NCBI RefSeq assembly: GCF_040549045.1
Contig: NZ_JBEWTB010000002.1
Coordinates: 4,824,501 to 4,888,500 of the forward strand
From: Endozoicomonas sp. NE40
GTDB lineage: Bacteria > Pseudomonadota > Gammaproteobacteria > Pseudomonadales > Endozoicomonadaceae
Direction of reading: 5' to 3'
DNA: 64,000 nt
Shown here piece by piece: positions 40,953 through 50,108 of this stretch. Under the pieces are notes generated by a model that searched no databases, was not told the DNA's origin, and saw only the letters and a list, made by a program, of their open reading frames with translations. The first letter of the stretch is position 1, and each line of letters starts with the position of its first letter. The position numbers and the translations under genes are program-made.

Positions 40953-41999
40953 ATGGCTTCATATGAAGAAAGAATCCACGGGTGGTTGGTGCGAATTCAT
41001 AAGTTTGGAGTGCGAGAAAGCAAAACTTTCGACACAAAAGAAGAAGCTGAGTCCTGGGCTAACAAAAGGGAAGAAGAAATAGCCGCAATGGGCAGCTCTG
41101 AACGGGAGGTTGCCAAAGTACGAAGGCAGAAGGTAACCCTGCGCCAATGCTTTGAACGATATATCAAGGAAGTAAGCCCCAAGAAAAAAGGCAAGGAGAC
41201 GGCTCTCCGGGAAGGTAAGCGGTTTATGCAGTTCTGCACCAATCCTTCACACGAACCACTGGGCAGTTTGATGGATAAGAAAATGTCAAAAATTGAGCCC
41301 CATCATATTGCCGAGTGGAAACTGAATCGCTTGAATCATGTAACGAACAGCTCGGTGGTCAGGGATAAAAATTTTCTCAGCCATGTATTCAGCACAGCTA
41401 GGGAATGGGGGTATATAGAAGAAACACCGTTCGGGGGGAAAGTGAAGTTCAGTGAAGACGATGACAGTGACCGGGATCGCAGGGTCACTGATCAGGAAAT
41501 TGAGGAAGTACTGTTTGCCCTGGATGATTGGGATCGGCAGAGAAAACCGGAAACACCCAGAGAGACAGTAGCGCTGTTGTGGTGTCTTTGTCTTGAAACC
41601 GGAATGCGTTTACAGGAAGTGAAGTTTCTAGAAGCGGCCGAAATTGATCTGGAATCGGGTGTGATCGATTTGCCCAGAGAAAGAGTTAAAGAGAAACGGA
41701 AAAAGTCAGTGGCTCTGACGGATGAAGCCATCCGGTTAATTCAGTTAGGCAAAACAGAGGAAAAGTATTGGTTTGATAGTAATAAACTGAATGTCAGCTC
41801 TATCTTCTCTCTGGCTAGCCGGCAGACAACCATAGAAAACCTCCAGTTCCGGGATTCCAGACATGAAGCTTTGACTCGTTTATCTGAAAAGCTGAAACCC
41901 TTTGAATTAGCCCGTCAGGCAGGGCACAGGGACATGAACAGAACCTTAAAATACTATCGCAAGACAGCCAGAGAGTACGGGCAGAAACTGCGAGATTAA
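40953..41999 (+). CDS. int: Tyrosine integrase of the right conjugative element
   Basis: This 348-residue integrase begins at ATG 40953 (AGAGGG nine bases upstream; a GTG at 40944 is less likely). N-terminal residues 1-50 form an arm-binding domain (FDTKEEAESW), then a core-binding domain (about 60-165) and a catalytic domain. Catalytic residues are Arg (ETGMRLQE), a likely Lys in the REKRKK region, Arg in FRDSRHEALTRL (the box II His of HxxR is Arg here), His (AGHRD) and Tyr (KYYRKTA). The box II variant occurs in some integrases from memory, so activity is not ruled out. It lies beside tRNA-Leu and converges with the excisionase-like gene (overlap 4 bases). Confidence 0.9.
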   Translation: MASYEERIHGWLVRIHKFGVRESKTFDTKEEAESWANKREEEIAAMGSSEREVAKVRRQKVTLRQCFERYIKEVSPKKKGKETALREGKRFMQFCTNPSHEPLGSLMDKKMSKIEPHHIAEWKLNRLNHVTNSSVVRDKNFLSHVFSTAREWGYIEETPFGGKVKFSEDDDSDRDRRVTDQEIEEVLFALDDWDRQRKPETPRETVALLWCLCLETGMRLQEVKFLEAAEIDLESGVIDLPRERVKEKRKKSVALTDEAIRLIQLGKTEEKYWFDSNKLNVSSIFSLASRQTTIENLQFRDSRHEALTRLSEKLKPFELARQAGHRDMNRTLKYYRKTAREYGQKLRD

Positions 42000-42265
42000 C
42001 TGACGGATCGCTTGCGACCTCTCTTTTTGGGATGTTGTTCACCTATATTGTCAGACTTGATGTAAGCATTTTCAGCCCACAGAATCACATCACTGTTTAA
42101 CCATCGGGGTTTGCTTTTGTGGCGCTGACCATCAATAACGATTTCGTTATGCCTGGGAGGAGGGAAGCCGGTCTGTTTGACCAGAACATTACGAGTGTAA
42201 TTGATAGAGTGATCAAGAAAGCGGGCGATGCTTTTTATTGACCAGAACTCGATTTCATTTTTCAT
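41996..42265 (-). CDS. xis: AlpA/excisionase-like DNA-binding protein
   Basis: This 89-residue basic protein has an N-terminal winged-helix-type HTH (IEFWSIKSIARFLDHSINYTRNVLVKQTGFPPPRH) typical of excisionases and AlpA regulators. Beta and helix parts (KSKPRWLNSDVILWAENAY) and a Lys/Arg tail (KKRGRKRSVS) follow. Such proteins bend the attachment-site DNA and steer the integrase toward excision. It overlaps traF by 11 bases, so it is at the end of the transfer operon and would be made when that operon is on. It is convergent with the integrase. The role is inferred from size, motif and position. Confidence 0.75.
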   Translation of the reverse strand: MKNEIEFWSIKSIARFLDHSINYTRNVLVKQTGFPPPRHNEIVIDGQRHKSKPRWLNSDVILWAENAYIKSDNIGEQHPKKRGRKRSVS

Positions 42266-43112
42266 CGTTCAGTACCTTTAACAAAGGGCCGGGCAACTCA
42301 TGATGGGGGAAGTGGAGTGAAGGTAGCGAGTGAGAACCTGCAATTTTTGTAGCGGTGTATTCCTGTTCATCGATCCATTGTTGCTCGAAGGCTACTTCAA
42401 CCAGCCGGTCAACCAACTCAGTGAAGGAGAGTGCGCCCTGACGAACCAGCTTGATATTGCTGGGCGGGCGCATCAGGAAAAGCGCAGGATAAGCAAGAAT
42501 GTTCAACGCACCCGGTGGTGATAAGTCAATGTGACTATTAGGGAACTCTCGAATTGTGTTTCCGTCCGTTGATATTGCAATGATTTCAAATCCATAGTTC
42601 ATTCGCAGCAAGAGAACAGCTTTGGCCTGAACATGACATAGGGGGCAACTGCCCTTGTAGTAAAATACCAGCCCTGCCATTTTAGCGATTTTTGTCAAAA
42701 TGGCTTCTTTGGCTTTGTAGGCAATATCATCTTTAATTTTTGCTGCTGCGGGAGATATAGGGCGTCGGATGTTTTCATCCAGATAGGGGTCGTTTTCTAT
42801 AATCCGTTTGCCAGCATGGGCAAATCGCTCGGCCTTATCTTTCACTATTTTATTCAGATAGAGATAAGCACTGATATTCTCTTTGCTTGGGTCATCTATT
42901 GCCCTGTCCAGATATTCACCGATATTTTTTCTGATCCAGCTGGCAGGAGGCTCTTTTGATAATACGGCTGACATAGCTGGATTATTGGTTTGCTCTTCTG
43001 GTTCAGGTATCGATTCATACCAGAACCAGCCCTCAGAGTGTCGGTCAAACCATCGCTCCTCCGAGATGGCGGTTGCTGGAAAAAGCAGTAATAAAAGAAG
43101 GAAGAAAAACAT
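42255..43112 (-). CDS. traF: F-type pilus assembly protein TraF (thioredoxin-like)
   Basis: This is a 285-residue periplasmic protein. The start at 43112 is set by the TGATG overlap with the DUF4400 gene and by the signal peptide that follows it at once (MFFFLLLLLLFPATAISEE). The mature N-terminus has GWFWYESIPEPEE, then a helical part. The thioredoxin domain has the redox pair CPLC (FYYKGSCPLCHVQAKAV), the FEIIAISTDG strand and cis-Pro LAYPALFLM. TraF helps fold or place pilus proteins in F-like systems. It is the last transfer gene before the xis-like gene. Some homologues lack a CxxC; here both Cys are present, so oxidoreductase activity is plausible. Confidence 0.85.
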   Translation of the reverse strand: MFFFLLLLLLFPATAISEERWFDRHSEGWFWYESIPEPEEQTNNPAMSAVLSKEPPASWIRKNIGEYLDRAIDDPSKENISAYLYLNKIVKDKAERFAHAGKRIIENDPYLDENIRRPISPAAAKIKDDIAYKAKEAILTKIAKMAGLVFYYKGSCPLCHVQAKAVLLLRMNYGFEIIAISTDGNTIREFPNSHIDLSPPGALNILAYPALFLMRPPSNIKLVRQGALSFTELVDRLVEVAFEQQWIDEQEYTATKIAGSHSLPSLHFPHHELPGPLLKVLNDEK

Positions 43113-43732
43113 CAGACACGTTTCTGCCAGTTGGCTGTCCACCAACCGAGTGAAAGGGTGGTCAGCCAAGCCATTACAGGAAACAGCCAGACGGGAAAAG
43201 ACCAGGGAATCATCACCAGATATAAGAACAGTCCCGGAATCCAGCGGCACAGTCTGCGGCTCCACAGGTTTCGTAGTGGGCTGGTGTAGTGGAAATCATG
43301 GTAGCGAATTTTCCGGATCAACCATCCGTCCATGACCGCAGCCAGAAGAACGATGCCCCAGTAAGGAAAGCAGGCGATTAGCAGGGCAATACGATAAAAC
43401 AGTTGTTGCAGAAGCGTCAGGAAGTTCCGGACAACGCTTTGGAAAAACTCGATGGTTTTGGCGAGCCCTTCGCCCATCTTGCGATCCGGCGTAGTGTGCT
43501 TCAGTAGAAAGCCCTGAACGCCCGTTTCAAACACTGTTTTGCTGTAGAGCCTCTGTCCTGTATTGATAATCCAGATTCCATTACCTTCTCCCAAGCTTTG
43601 AGCGTATTGCTGTTGCTCTTTCTGAAGATATTGATTCATGTTTTGTCCGGGGATAGCCAGCCAGATCAGAATGAGACCCAGCCCATAGCACCAGACGACG
43701 ATGGGGCTGGTCTGTTTTTGAGAATTTGTCAT
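43112..43732 (-). CDS. DUF4400 inner-membrane conjugation protein
   Basis: This 206-residue protein has a signal-anchor (VVWCYGLGLILIWLAIPG), a periplasmic loop, and several further membrane segments (IALLIACFPYWGIVLLAAVMDGWLI and IPGLFLYLVMIPWSFPVWLFPVMAW). This is the DUF4400 family, which follows traD in SXT-type elements (the 's043/TraJ' position). Function is unclear; the family is tied to TraD. It is located 22 bases downstream of traD and coupled to traF. Confidence 0.8.
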   Translation of the reverse strand: MTNSQKQTSPIVVWCYGLGLILIWLAIPGQNMNQYLQKEQQQYAQSLGEGNGIWIINTGQRLYSKTVFETGVQGFLLKHTTPDRKMGEGLAKTIEFFQSVVRNFLTLLQQLFYRIALLIACFPYWGIVLLAAVMDGWLIRKIRYHDFHYTSPLRNLWSRRLCRWIPGLFLYLVMIPWSFPVWLFPVMAWLTTLSLGWWTANWQKRV

Positions 43733-43754
43733 GGATTGTTTTGATATCAGAGGT

Positions 43755-45578
43755 TCAGGATTCTGGAGAGCAGATGATCGGAATACGACCTTTCAGCAGA
43801 CGACCACCGCCCAGTCGTGCCACATATTCCAGGTTGGGGAGCTCGCCTAACAGTTGCGGCGGGAACAGGTCGCCGGTTTCCTCCAGCTGTTGTTCACTTA
43901 AGCTGCCTGTAAACTCCATTGGGCGGTTGGCGTCGGTGCTGATGCCCTGATTGCGGATAAAGTAGCGGTAACGAACCGGTGGCAGTTTGTCGGTGATAAA
44001 TTTCTGGGTTTCGGGGTTCTGGGTTCGTAGGCAGATTAGGTGGTTGCAGTTGTCGATAAACTGTTCCGCTGCCGCTTCTGAGCCCAATTGCGCCTCAAAG
44101 TCCGCCAGTGTCTGGGTGGCGACGTACAGCCGGAATTTGGCTCCCCGTCCTTTGTTGAGCAGGGATAACAGTTGTGGGCAGAGTACTTCAGCGGCTTCAT
44201 CTACGAATAAGTTAATAGGTTGATCATTTGTGGATGAGTAGTTGTAACGATCACCTGCCACAGCGGCAAGATCGGCCAGTAACAGCTGCCCGATAGCTTT
44301 TCCCACCATCGGGTCGCTTAACGAATCCAGTCCGAAATACATCACCTTGTTTTGTTCAATCAGGTTAGCCGTATGAGTACAGGGTCGAAGGTCGTCTATA
44401 TCCGCAGGGTCGGGCGATAACAGTCGTGCAAGAGGTCCACCGGTTAACATGCCCAGAACAGGCAGCAGGGTAGCGACCATCTTGCCGTAGTGCGCCCGGT
44501 CGTGTTCAAACAGTGAGATCAATCCTTCTACGTCGGTACATGGATTGTCAGGCATGGTCTGTTCTCGGTAAAGCTCTATCCAGCGGCGAGCTACGGTATC
44601 CTGATTGGCCTTACCCTGTTGTGATTTTGAAGTGATTTTTTTCTCGGCTTCAGGACAGTGGCTTGAACACACCGCTGTTAAAGCCCGTATCAACAGCCGG
44701 GCAACACCACCTTCCAACCCTTGCCGAATAAGTACCAGAGTGGGACGTTGACCGCAGAGAAGATAGCCCTGCACCACAGCATCCACCGCTTTCTGGGCAA
44801 ATGCCTGAAACGGTGCGTTATCACCGCCCGACGGCATCAGCCCGGCAATGCGACTGGCCAACTCGCTGGAACGGTTAAAGTTCTGTAACAGGTTGATACG
44901 GATGGAGTCCGCCGGAAAGCCGGGATGAAACTTCATAAAGCGACGTTGACTGCCTGACAGTTCACAACTTCTGAGCGTATGGGAAGCAAGGTCATGGTCG
45001 CCTTTGGGATCGATGATAATCACCGGCTCGTTGCGTAGCACCGCCTGAGTGACCAACAGATCAAACAGCCGGGTTTTGCCGCTGCCGGGAACACCAATCA
45101 CCATGGTGTGCATCTGAACCTGTTCCAAGGGTTGAAACAGTGTTTGCTCATGCTCTTCCATGCCATGAATCCAGCCTGCGCCCATAATACTCTCAGATTT
45201 GGCGGGCTGGTTATCGCTGCGAAGCAGGTCCCATGCCAGCTGTCCGTGCTGTCGTTGCCACTCAAAACCCCAGCCCAGCCAGACGCCTTTCTCACTGTTT
45301 TGTTGCTGAAGGGTTTGGCACTGTTTGGCGGTCAATGTGAGTAGGGTCAGCTTTTTGCCTTTCAACCTCCGGTGTCGCTGCCATAGGGGCAGGGCTTGAG
45401 TCAGTCTGACGAGAGTGGTTGTGGCGCACAGAGCGGTGGTCACCATAAAACCAATTGTTGGCAGGGTGCTGAAAAACATCAGGGTGATGGCAATATTCAT
45501 TGACGTGAACCAGAGCACCGCCGAGCTGAGTTCATAAATGGGTCGCCAGCTTTGCAGGTAGGGCTTGTCGCTGATCAT
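43755..45578 (-). CDS. traD: Type IV coupling protein TraD
   Basis: This 607-residue T4CP has two N-terminal membrane segments (VLWFTSMNIAITLMFFSTLPTIGFMVTTALC), then a RecA-like ATPase with Walker A GVPGSGKTRL, IIIDPKGDHDL, and Walker B INLFVDEAAEVL. The C-terminal VATQTLADFEAQLG and FITDKLPPVRYRYF are typical of SXT-type TraD. It feeds the relaxosome DNA to the mating channel. Its ATG overlaps the traI stop by 4 bases. Length is close to the SXT protein. Confidence 0.93.
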   Translation of the reverse strand: MISDKPYLQSWRPIYELSSAVLWFTSMNIAITLMFFSTLPTIGFMVTTALCATTTLVRLTQALPLWQRHRRLKGKKLTLLTLTAKQCQTLQQQNSEKGVWLGWGFEWQRQHGQLAWDLLRSDNQPAKSESIMGAGWIHGMEEHEQTLFQPLEQVQMHTMVIGVPGSGKTRLFDLLVTQAVLRNEPVIIIDPKGDHDLASHTLRSCELSGSQRRFMKFHPGFPADSIRINLLQNFNRSSELASRIAGLMPSGGDNAPFQAFAQKAVDAVVQGYLLCGQRPTLVLIRQGLEGGVARLLIRALTAVCSSHCPEAEKKITSKSQQGKANQDTVARRWIELYREQTMPDNPCTDVEGLISLFEHDRAHYGKMVATLLPVLGMLTGGPLARLLSPDPADIDDLRPCTHTANLIEQNKVMYFGLDSLSDPMVGKAIGQLLLADLAAVAGDRYNYSSTNDQPINLFVDEAAEVLCPQLLSLLNKGRGAKFRLYVATQTLADFEAQLGSEAAAEQFIDNCNHLICLRTQNPETQKFITDKLPPVRYRYFIRNQGISTDANRPMEFTGSLSEQQLEETGDLFPPQLLGELPNLEYVARLGGGRLLKGRIPIICSPES

Positions 45579-46780
45579 GGTGTAGCCTCTGCCGCTGCAT
45601 TACTGGCTGGCAGCCATTGGCGACACTGTTTAGATATTTCCGGTTGCAACGCAATCACCTGACGACCATTGCGGCGAATGATGACCTGGTTAGCGATGGG
45701 GCGCAGCCAACCCTGCTCTTGCCAGCACTCCAGCAGGGCATCGGGTTCGGGCAATCCTTCCTGACTGGAGACATCTTCCGGCCATTGCAAAAGCAGAGAC
45801 TCTTTTGCCCATTTCACACTGTCGGGGTTCAGTCGGGACACCACCTGTTTTAACCACTCCAAACCATTTCCAGACGGTTGTTTTGAAGCCGTTTGTTTTA
45901 AAGCTGTCTCTTTTAACGTTGGCTGCTCTGGGGCAAGGGGGTGAGCAAGACCTGTCAGAGCTTCTCCCCGTACAAAGTGCAGTTTGACACTTTTCAGGCG
46001 AGCCACTTCCACTGCATTCACCAGTTGTTTAACCGCTAAAGGGCTACTCTGCCCCACCAGTGCGCTGATAAAGGTTTGCCAGAGAATGCCCTTATCATGG
46101 TCTGGCTTTAAGGCATAACGTAGGTTGTTGGGTATCAGTTGTTCCAGCAGTAACAGGTTTGTCCAGGTATATTCTTGTGGAATGGGCTTATCGGGGCGGG
46201 ATTCACAGTGCTGCCAGTGAGGGCAGTAACGTTCAATTCGGTATTGTTGCAGCCAGCTTTGCAGACTTTGCTGAGTCGCCATCCACTGTCCGACCTGTTC
46301 ATCCCTGATTGTTACACAGCTGATCATGCGTCCACTGTCATGCAGCAGTCCGGCGACACCGGCCATTAATCGCCAGAGGGGCTGTCTTGCCCGGCGTCGA
46401 TCCGGGTAGAGATCATGATCCACATGGATTTGTTGTGTGGAAGACACCGCCCAGAAAGCAGTTTCCAGAGCATGGCGTAAGGCTCCGGCGGGTTCACAAT
46501 GATGCAGGGGGTGAGCAGGCAATAAGTGCAGCCAGAGAGCCAGCTGATCCAGCGTCTGGTTAAACAGTTCCTGCAGTTCATCAGGCAGACAGAGTTGTTC
46601 ATTGACCTGCTGAATCAATAGTTGTTGCTGATGCAATATGGTTCCTACTCCCACCTGATAGCCTGCACACCCCTCTGACGGATTGGTATCCGGTGCTGGG
46701 TGGGGTGTTGGCAGAGATTCCGTTTTTTGATGAGGGTGCAGCCAGTGGTTAACCACCGATAAAACCTGGGAAGCGGTCAT
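45575..46780 (-). CDS. traI: TraI_2 (MOB_H) relaxase-type protein, short
   Basis: This 401-residue protein has the TraI_2 domain of MOB_H relaxases: LHHCEPAGALRHALETAFW, then VAGLLHDSGRM (the HD pair of the HD-type metal site), and NLLLLEQLIPNN. The C-terminal winged-helix TraI_2_C part has LEWLKQVVSRLNPDSVKWAKESLLL and WLRPIANQVIIRRNGRQVIALQPE. SXT TraI is about 716 residues, so this one is compact and lacks much of the middle. It would nick at oriT and lead the strand. It is followed directly by traD (4-base overlap), as in SXT. Confidence 0.82.
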   Translation of the reverse strand: MTASQVLSVVNHWLHPHQKTESLPTPHPAPDTNPSEGCAGYQVGVGTILHQQQLLIQQVNEQLCLPDELQELFNQTLDQLALWLHLLPAHPLHHCEPAGALRHALETAFWAVSSTQQIHVDHDLYPDRRRARQPLWRLMAGVAGLLHDSGRMISCVTIRDEQVGQWMATQQSLQSWLQQYRIERYCPHWQHCESRPDKPIPQEYTWTNLLLLEQLIPNNLRYALKPDHDKGILWQTFISALVGQSSPLAVKQLVNAVEVARLKSVKLHFVRGEALTGLAHPLAPEQPTLKETALKQTASKQPSGNGLEWLKQVVSRLNPDSVKWAKESLLLQWPEDVSSQEGLPEPDALLECWQEQGWLRPIANQVIIRRNGRQVIALQPEISKQCRQWLPASNAAAEATP

Positions 46781-46782
46781 GG

Positions 46783-47067
46783 TTAGAGCCCGAATATGGA
46801 GTTGATAATGGTGGGAGTCACCTGCAAACCAACAGCCGCACCGACGCCGGTAGCAAAACCGATCAGGGAGTTGCGTGCCATGCCGTAAGCCAGTCCTATC
46901 AGGACAAAGGAGATGGACAGTGTTCGACCAAGGTCGCCTTTAATCCAGCCCACTAATCGCCCGTAGATTTCCGAAAAATCATTGGAGCCTGTGACGGTCA
47001 AAGTGTCTGCAGCCCAGAGTTCTGGCGACAATAAGGCCAGTATCAGGATTGCTGCGGTTTGCAGCAT
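46783..47067 (-). CDS. traA: TraA-type conjugative pilin
   Basis: This is a 94-residue protein from the internal ATG at 47067, which begins a signal peptide (MLQTAAILILALLSPELWAAD). A longer frame up to 47136 has no advantage. The mature part is small and has two membrane segments (TLSISFVLIGLAYGMARNS and FATGVGAAVGLQV), the usual form of F-type pilin precursors. It is placed after traV, as in the traL-E-K-B-V-A order. Confidence 0.75.
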   Translation of the reverse strand: MLQTAAILILALLSPELWAADTLTVTGSNDFSEIYGRLVGWIKGDLGRTLSISFVLIGLAYGMARNSLIGFATGVGAAVGLQVTPTIINSIFGL

Positions 47068-47148
47068 TATGCGTTGCTGATGGAGGTGGCTTTGTAAGAA
47101 GTGGGGAGTGCTGGCAAGACAAGATAAGGAATACATGGGATACGTCTC

Positions 47149-47553
47149 TTAGTCAGTGGAAGTGTAAATGGGAACCGCAGACTGCCATTCCCTCGGGTAG
47201 ATGTCGGTCATCACCACACCGCCGCTGTGCCAGTTACCCTGTTTATCCACCCAGGGGGCGATCCAGATTCTCAGGATTTGAGCGGGTAACCGGTTTGGGA
47301 TTGATTCAGGAGTGATGACATTTAGATCAGGTTCTGCTTTGGTCATGGTGGGTGGTTGTGGCGGTGTTATGGGTTCAATGGTGGAGAGGTCGGTGTCCCT
47401 GTAGACTTGCCGTGCGGATTTGCAGACCCCTTTGCCGGGCTTCTCACAGGCATATTCACTTTCTCCTATTCCCAAAACGGAGCAGCCCTGAAGGAAAAAG
47501 GTTGAAGCACAAAGGAACAAGGTCACGACGATTTTGAAATGTTTTACGCTCAT
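47149..47553 (-). CDS. traV: TraV lipoprotein
   Basis: This is a 134-residue lipoprotein: signal peptide and lipobox FLQGCS, then YACEKPGKGVCKSARQVYRD, the two-Cys TraV motif. A Pro-rich middle is followed by ILRIWIAPWVDKQGNWHSGGVV, a VirB7-like TraV C-terminal strand. TraV links TraK and TraB in the outer-membrane core. Start overlaps the traB stop (ATGA). Confidence 0.88.
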   Translation of the reverse strand: MSVKHFKIVVTLFLCASTFFLQGCSVLGIGESEYACEKPGKGVCKSARQVYRDTDLSTIEPITPPQPPTMTKAEPDLNVITPESIPNRLPAQILRIWIAPWVDKQGNWHSGGVVMTDIYPREWQSAVPIYTSTD

Positions 47554-48725
47554 GGCTTTAACCCTCGGGTCAGGATCAAATCAACTTTTCGTTCTGCGCT
47601 GATCTCAATAACCGGTACCATTTGATCCGCCAGTTTCAGATAAAAGTCCGCCAGCTTTTCCAGAGCTTTGTTGCTTCCTTTGATCAGTGAGCTTTGCAGG
47701 GCGTCACTGCCTTTTAACCCGGATTGAAAAGGAGACTGAATTTCACCGTTTTTATTGGGTACCACTGAGAACACCGGAACAGGTTTGATATCAAAAGCCT
47801 GACTGACACCACTGAGAAATCCTGCCATCGCCGCTTTCGCCATGACCTGTCCCTGCTTGCTGACCAGTCTGCCCCGCAAACCTGCCTTGCCATCTTCTCC
47901 GGCTAAATACCCTTCCAGTGGTCGTTCAACAATCTGCTCTTTGTCTTTGATTTTGTTGCTGAAAATGCACGACAAAGTTTCACTGCGAAGGTAAGCCCGT
48001 TCTGAACTCAGGTCGCCATAGCCGGAAGCCAGCACAAAACATTCACGGACATTGGTTCGGTAGCGGTTGGGTAAAATAGCGGAGGCTTTGATTCGGATAA
48101 GAACGGGATAAGGCTCCCGTCGTGCGCCTTGGCCGGTGGGTACATCCAGTCCTGTTATAAGCTGACCCGATAGAATACTGCCAGCGGGCAAACGCAATAA
48201 CTTGGGTTTTATCTCTGCCTTGGTGTCTGTTGTTGCCGGAGGCGTGAAAGTAGCGCCCAGCATGCGTATGGGTTTAGGTGACGGCGGAGCTTCTTGCTCT
48301 TCAGGCTCAGGGTATTGCAAGGGAGGGGGTTGGTTATAATGGTTCCAGCTCAAAACGTCAGGAGGCAAGGGTTCTGGTGAATTAATGGCTTCTGTAGCAA
48401 TGGTTTTGCCTTGAGCCGGATCAACGCTGTTCAGTCGTTTAATTTCCTGTTGTAACAGCTCCATCTCTTTCTGATGTTGTTCATGGAGTGCCTGTTGCTG
48501 CTGATTAATGTTCTCCAGATCGGCGCTAATGCGGTTCAGGGTCAGCTCTTTTGGAGGAACGCCGGTAAAATCCACGCTCTGTGCGTTTGTCTCATCGGTT
48601 TTGTCGCCCTCCGGTTGATACTTTTTGCTGGTGACAAAAATCAGGGTGATGATGACCAGAGCACTGCCCAGCACAATGCCTAAACGTTGGACTCCGGGCG
48701 TTAAATAGCGGTTAAGGGTGTTCAT
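47550..48725 (-). CDS. traB: TraB/VirB10-like scaffold protein
   Basis: This is a 391-residue protein from ATG 48725; an upstream extension would run into traK. The N-terminal cytoplasmic tail and membrane anchor are TPGVQRLGIVLGSALVIITLIF. A periplasmic coiled coil (residues 50-95) and a Pro/Glu-rich linker follow, then the VirB10-type beta domain with LPAGSILSGQLITGLDVPTGQ, REPYPVLIRIKASAILPNRYR and ECFVLASGYGDLSSERAYLR. It spans the periplasm and both membranes. Length is normal. Confidence 0.9.
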   Translation of the reverse strand: MNTLNRYLTPGVQRLGIVLGSALVIITLIFVTSKKYQPEGDKTDETNAQSVDFTGVPPKELTLNRISADLENINQQQQALHEQHQKEMELLQQEIKRLNSVDPAQGKTIATEAINSPEPLPPDVLSWNHYNQPPPLQYPEPEEQEAPPSPKPIRMLGATFTPPATTDTKAEIKPKLLRLPAGSILSGQLITGLDVPTGQGARREPYPVLIRIKASAILPNRYRTNVRECFVLASGYGDLSSERAYLRSETLSCIFSNKIKDKEQIVERPLEGYLAGEDGKAGLRGRLVSKQGQVMAKAAMAGFLSGVSQAFDIKPVPVFSVVPNKNGEIQSPFQSGLKGSDALQSSLIKGSNKALEKLADFYLKLADQMVPVIEISAERKVDLILTRGLKP

Positions 48726-48747
48726 GGGCTTTTTATGAAAAGAAGAA

Positions 48748-49533
48748 TCAGTAGCTGAGTAATGAAGGGCGAACAGGAGGAGCTGACTCCGGCTCTTCAG
48801 CTTGGGAAACAATAAACAGCTCTCGCTTCTGTCCCGGATATAAACTGTTTTTCGGCCACATGGATACCGCACTGACGTAACGACCATGACAGCTCTGCTC
48901 ATGGAAGGTCACCGGTTTCTCGGTGTGGTTTCTGGTGGTACCGACCAAAACATTAAAATGATGTCCTTGAACCTGTTGTGCCTGGGTAAAGTCAAAGACC
49001 AGTCCATCCTGCTGGCAAGGTTGCACAGTGGAAGCGGTAAACTTCCCCAATTCGTAGCCTTCCGGGATTTGACCTTTGACCAGTGTCTTTAAAATATCGG
49101 TGATGGTCTGTTCATAGTCTGCGGACTCTTCCCATTTTCGGGCAGCTTCCCGATTGCCCAGTAAGATTCGTTGCCATTGTTTGGACAGGGTGAGCTGGAT
49201 CTCTTTTGGTGGTACGTCCAACAAAGTCACCAATAACGACAGGGCGTGGGATTCATTGTCGGGAGGAGTGATGTACACGACAAAAGGTTCCTCCTGTCGT
49301 GACGAAAGGTAGATAACAGGGCCTTCTATACGAATGTCCGCCTGATCAATGGTGCGTACTTGGGGTGCGGGAAAAGGTGTCACGATCCGGTTCAGGTGCA
49401 ATCGGCTCAATGTGACCATTTGCTGTTGTCCGGGGGACACCTGCAATTTTACCGGGGGTGTTCCGGCTGCGATTAAGGGTGATCCAAATAAAAGGCAATA
49501 AATACAGACGGCAGAAGCCAGTGTTCTGTTCAT
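48748..49533 (-). CDS. traK: TraK secretin-like outer-membrane protein
   Basis: This is a 261-residue secreted protein: signal peptide MNRTLASAVCIYCLLFGSPLIAAG, then beta-rich domain (VTLSRLHLNRIVTPFPAPQVRTIDQ and VIYLSSRQEEPFVVYITPPDN), typical of TraK (VirB9-like). The C-terminus is Pro-rich. It sits between traE and traB as in F and SXT. Confidence 0.85.
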   Translation of the reverse strand: MNRTLASAVCIYCLLFGSPLIAAGTPPVKLQVSPGQQQMVTLSRLHLNRIVTPFPAPQVRTIDQADIRIEGPVIYLSSRQEEPFVVYITPPDNESHALSLLVTLLDVPPKEIQLTLSKQWQRILLGNREAARKWEESADYEQTITDILKTLVKGQIPEGYELGKFTASTVQPCQQDGLVFDFTQAQQVQGHHFNVLVGTTRNHTEKPVTFHEQSCHGRYVSAVSMWPKNSLYPGQKRELFIVSQAEEPESAPPVRPSLLSY

Positions 49534-49553
49534 AGTGAGGTTCTCCAGGGGGA

Positions 49554-50108
49554 TTATTTCAGGTTGGAATCAATCTGAATGGCAGCCAGCACAGGGCGGT
49601 AGCGGATAATGTCGAACCGGAACGTGAAGTTTTTTTGTCCCTTCAGCCTTTGATTACCAGAGTTCATTACTGCATTGCCCGTGACCTTTACGGCTTTTGA
49701 TTCTTCAATAAATTCAAGATGTAACGGTTCAAAGCTCATGCTGACTTTATCGTCCCGCAATTGACGGAACTGCCTGTTCAGTGTGTCCTGCACCTGCTGG
49801 TAGAGGTTGGGAGCAAACAGGCTTTGCAATCGGGATTCTACAAACGACAGATTCTGTGGGTTTAGATTGCCCAACAGCTCTGCCAGCGACAGCCCCCACC
49901 ATTCATGGTAAGCGACAGACGCCTCACCGGAATGAATCCAAGCCTGAGTTTCCATAAACGGCATCAGTAGCTCTACCGTTGGCTTGCGGCTCAAACAGTG
50001 AACAATCAACAGGGCATTGGTAACGACCAGAATCAGCAGGATCAACCGATCCATACAGAGCCGTTGTCGCCACTCTTTAAAGCGTTGCAGGTAGTCGGTG
50101 ATGGTCAT
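49554..50108 (-). CDS. traE: TraE conjugation protein
   Basis: This is a 184-residue bitopic membrane protein with an N-terminal anchor (MDRLILLILVVTNALLIVHCL) and a periplasmic VirB8-like domain. It matches TraE by NLNPQNLSFVESRLQSLFAPNLY and by the KVTGNAVMNSGNQRLKGQKNF segment. Start overlaps the traL stop (ATGA). Confidence 0.88.
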   Translation of the reverse strand: MTITDYLQRFKEWRQRLCMDRLILLILVVTNALLIVHCLSRKPTVELLMPFMETQAWIHSGEASVAYHEWWGLSLAELLGNLNPQNLSFVESRLQSLFAPNLYQQVQDTLNRQFRQLRDDKVSMSFEPLHLEFIEESKAVKVTGNAVMNSGNQRLKGQKNFTFRFDIIRYRPVLAAIQIDSNLK

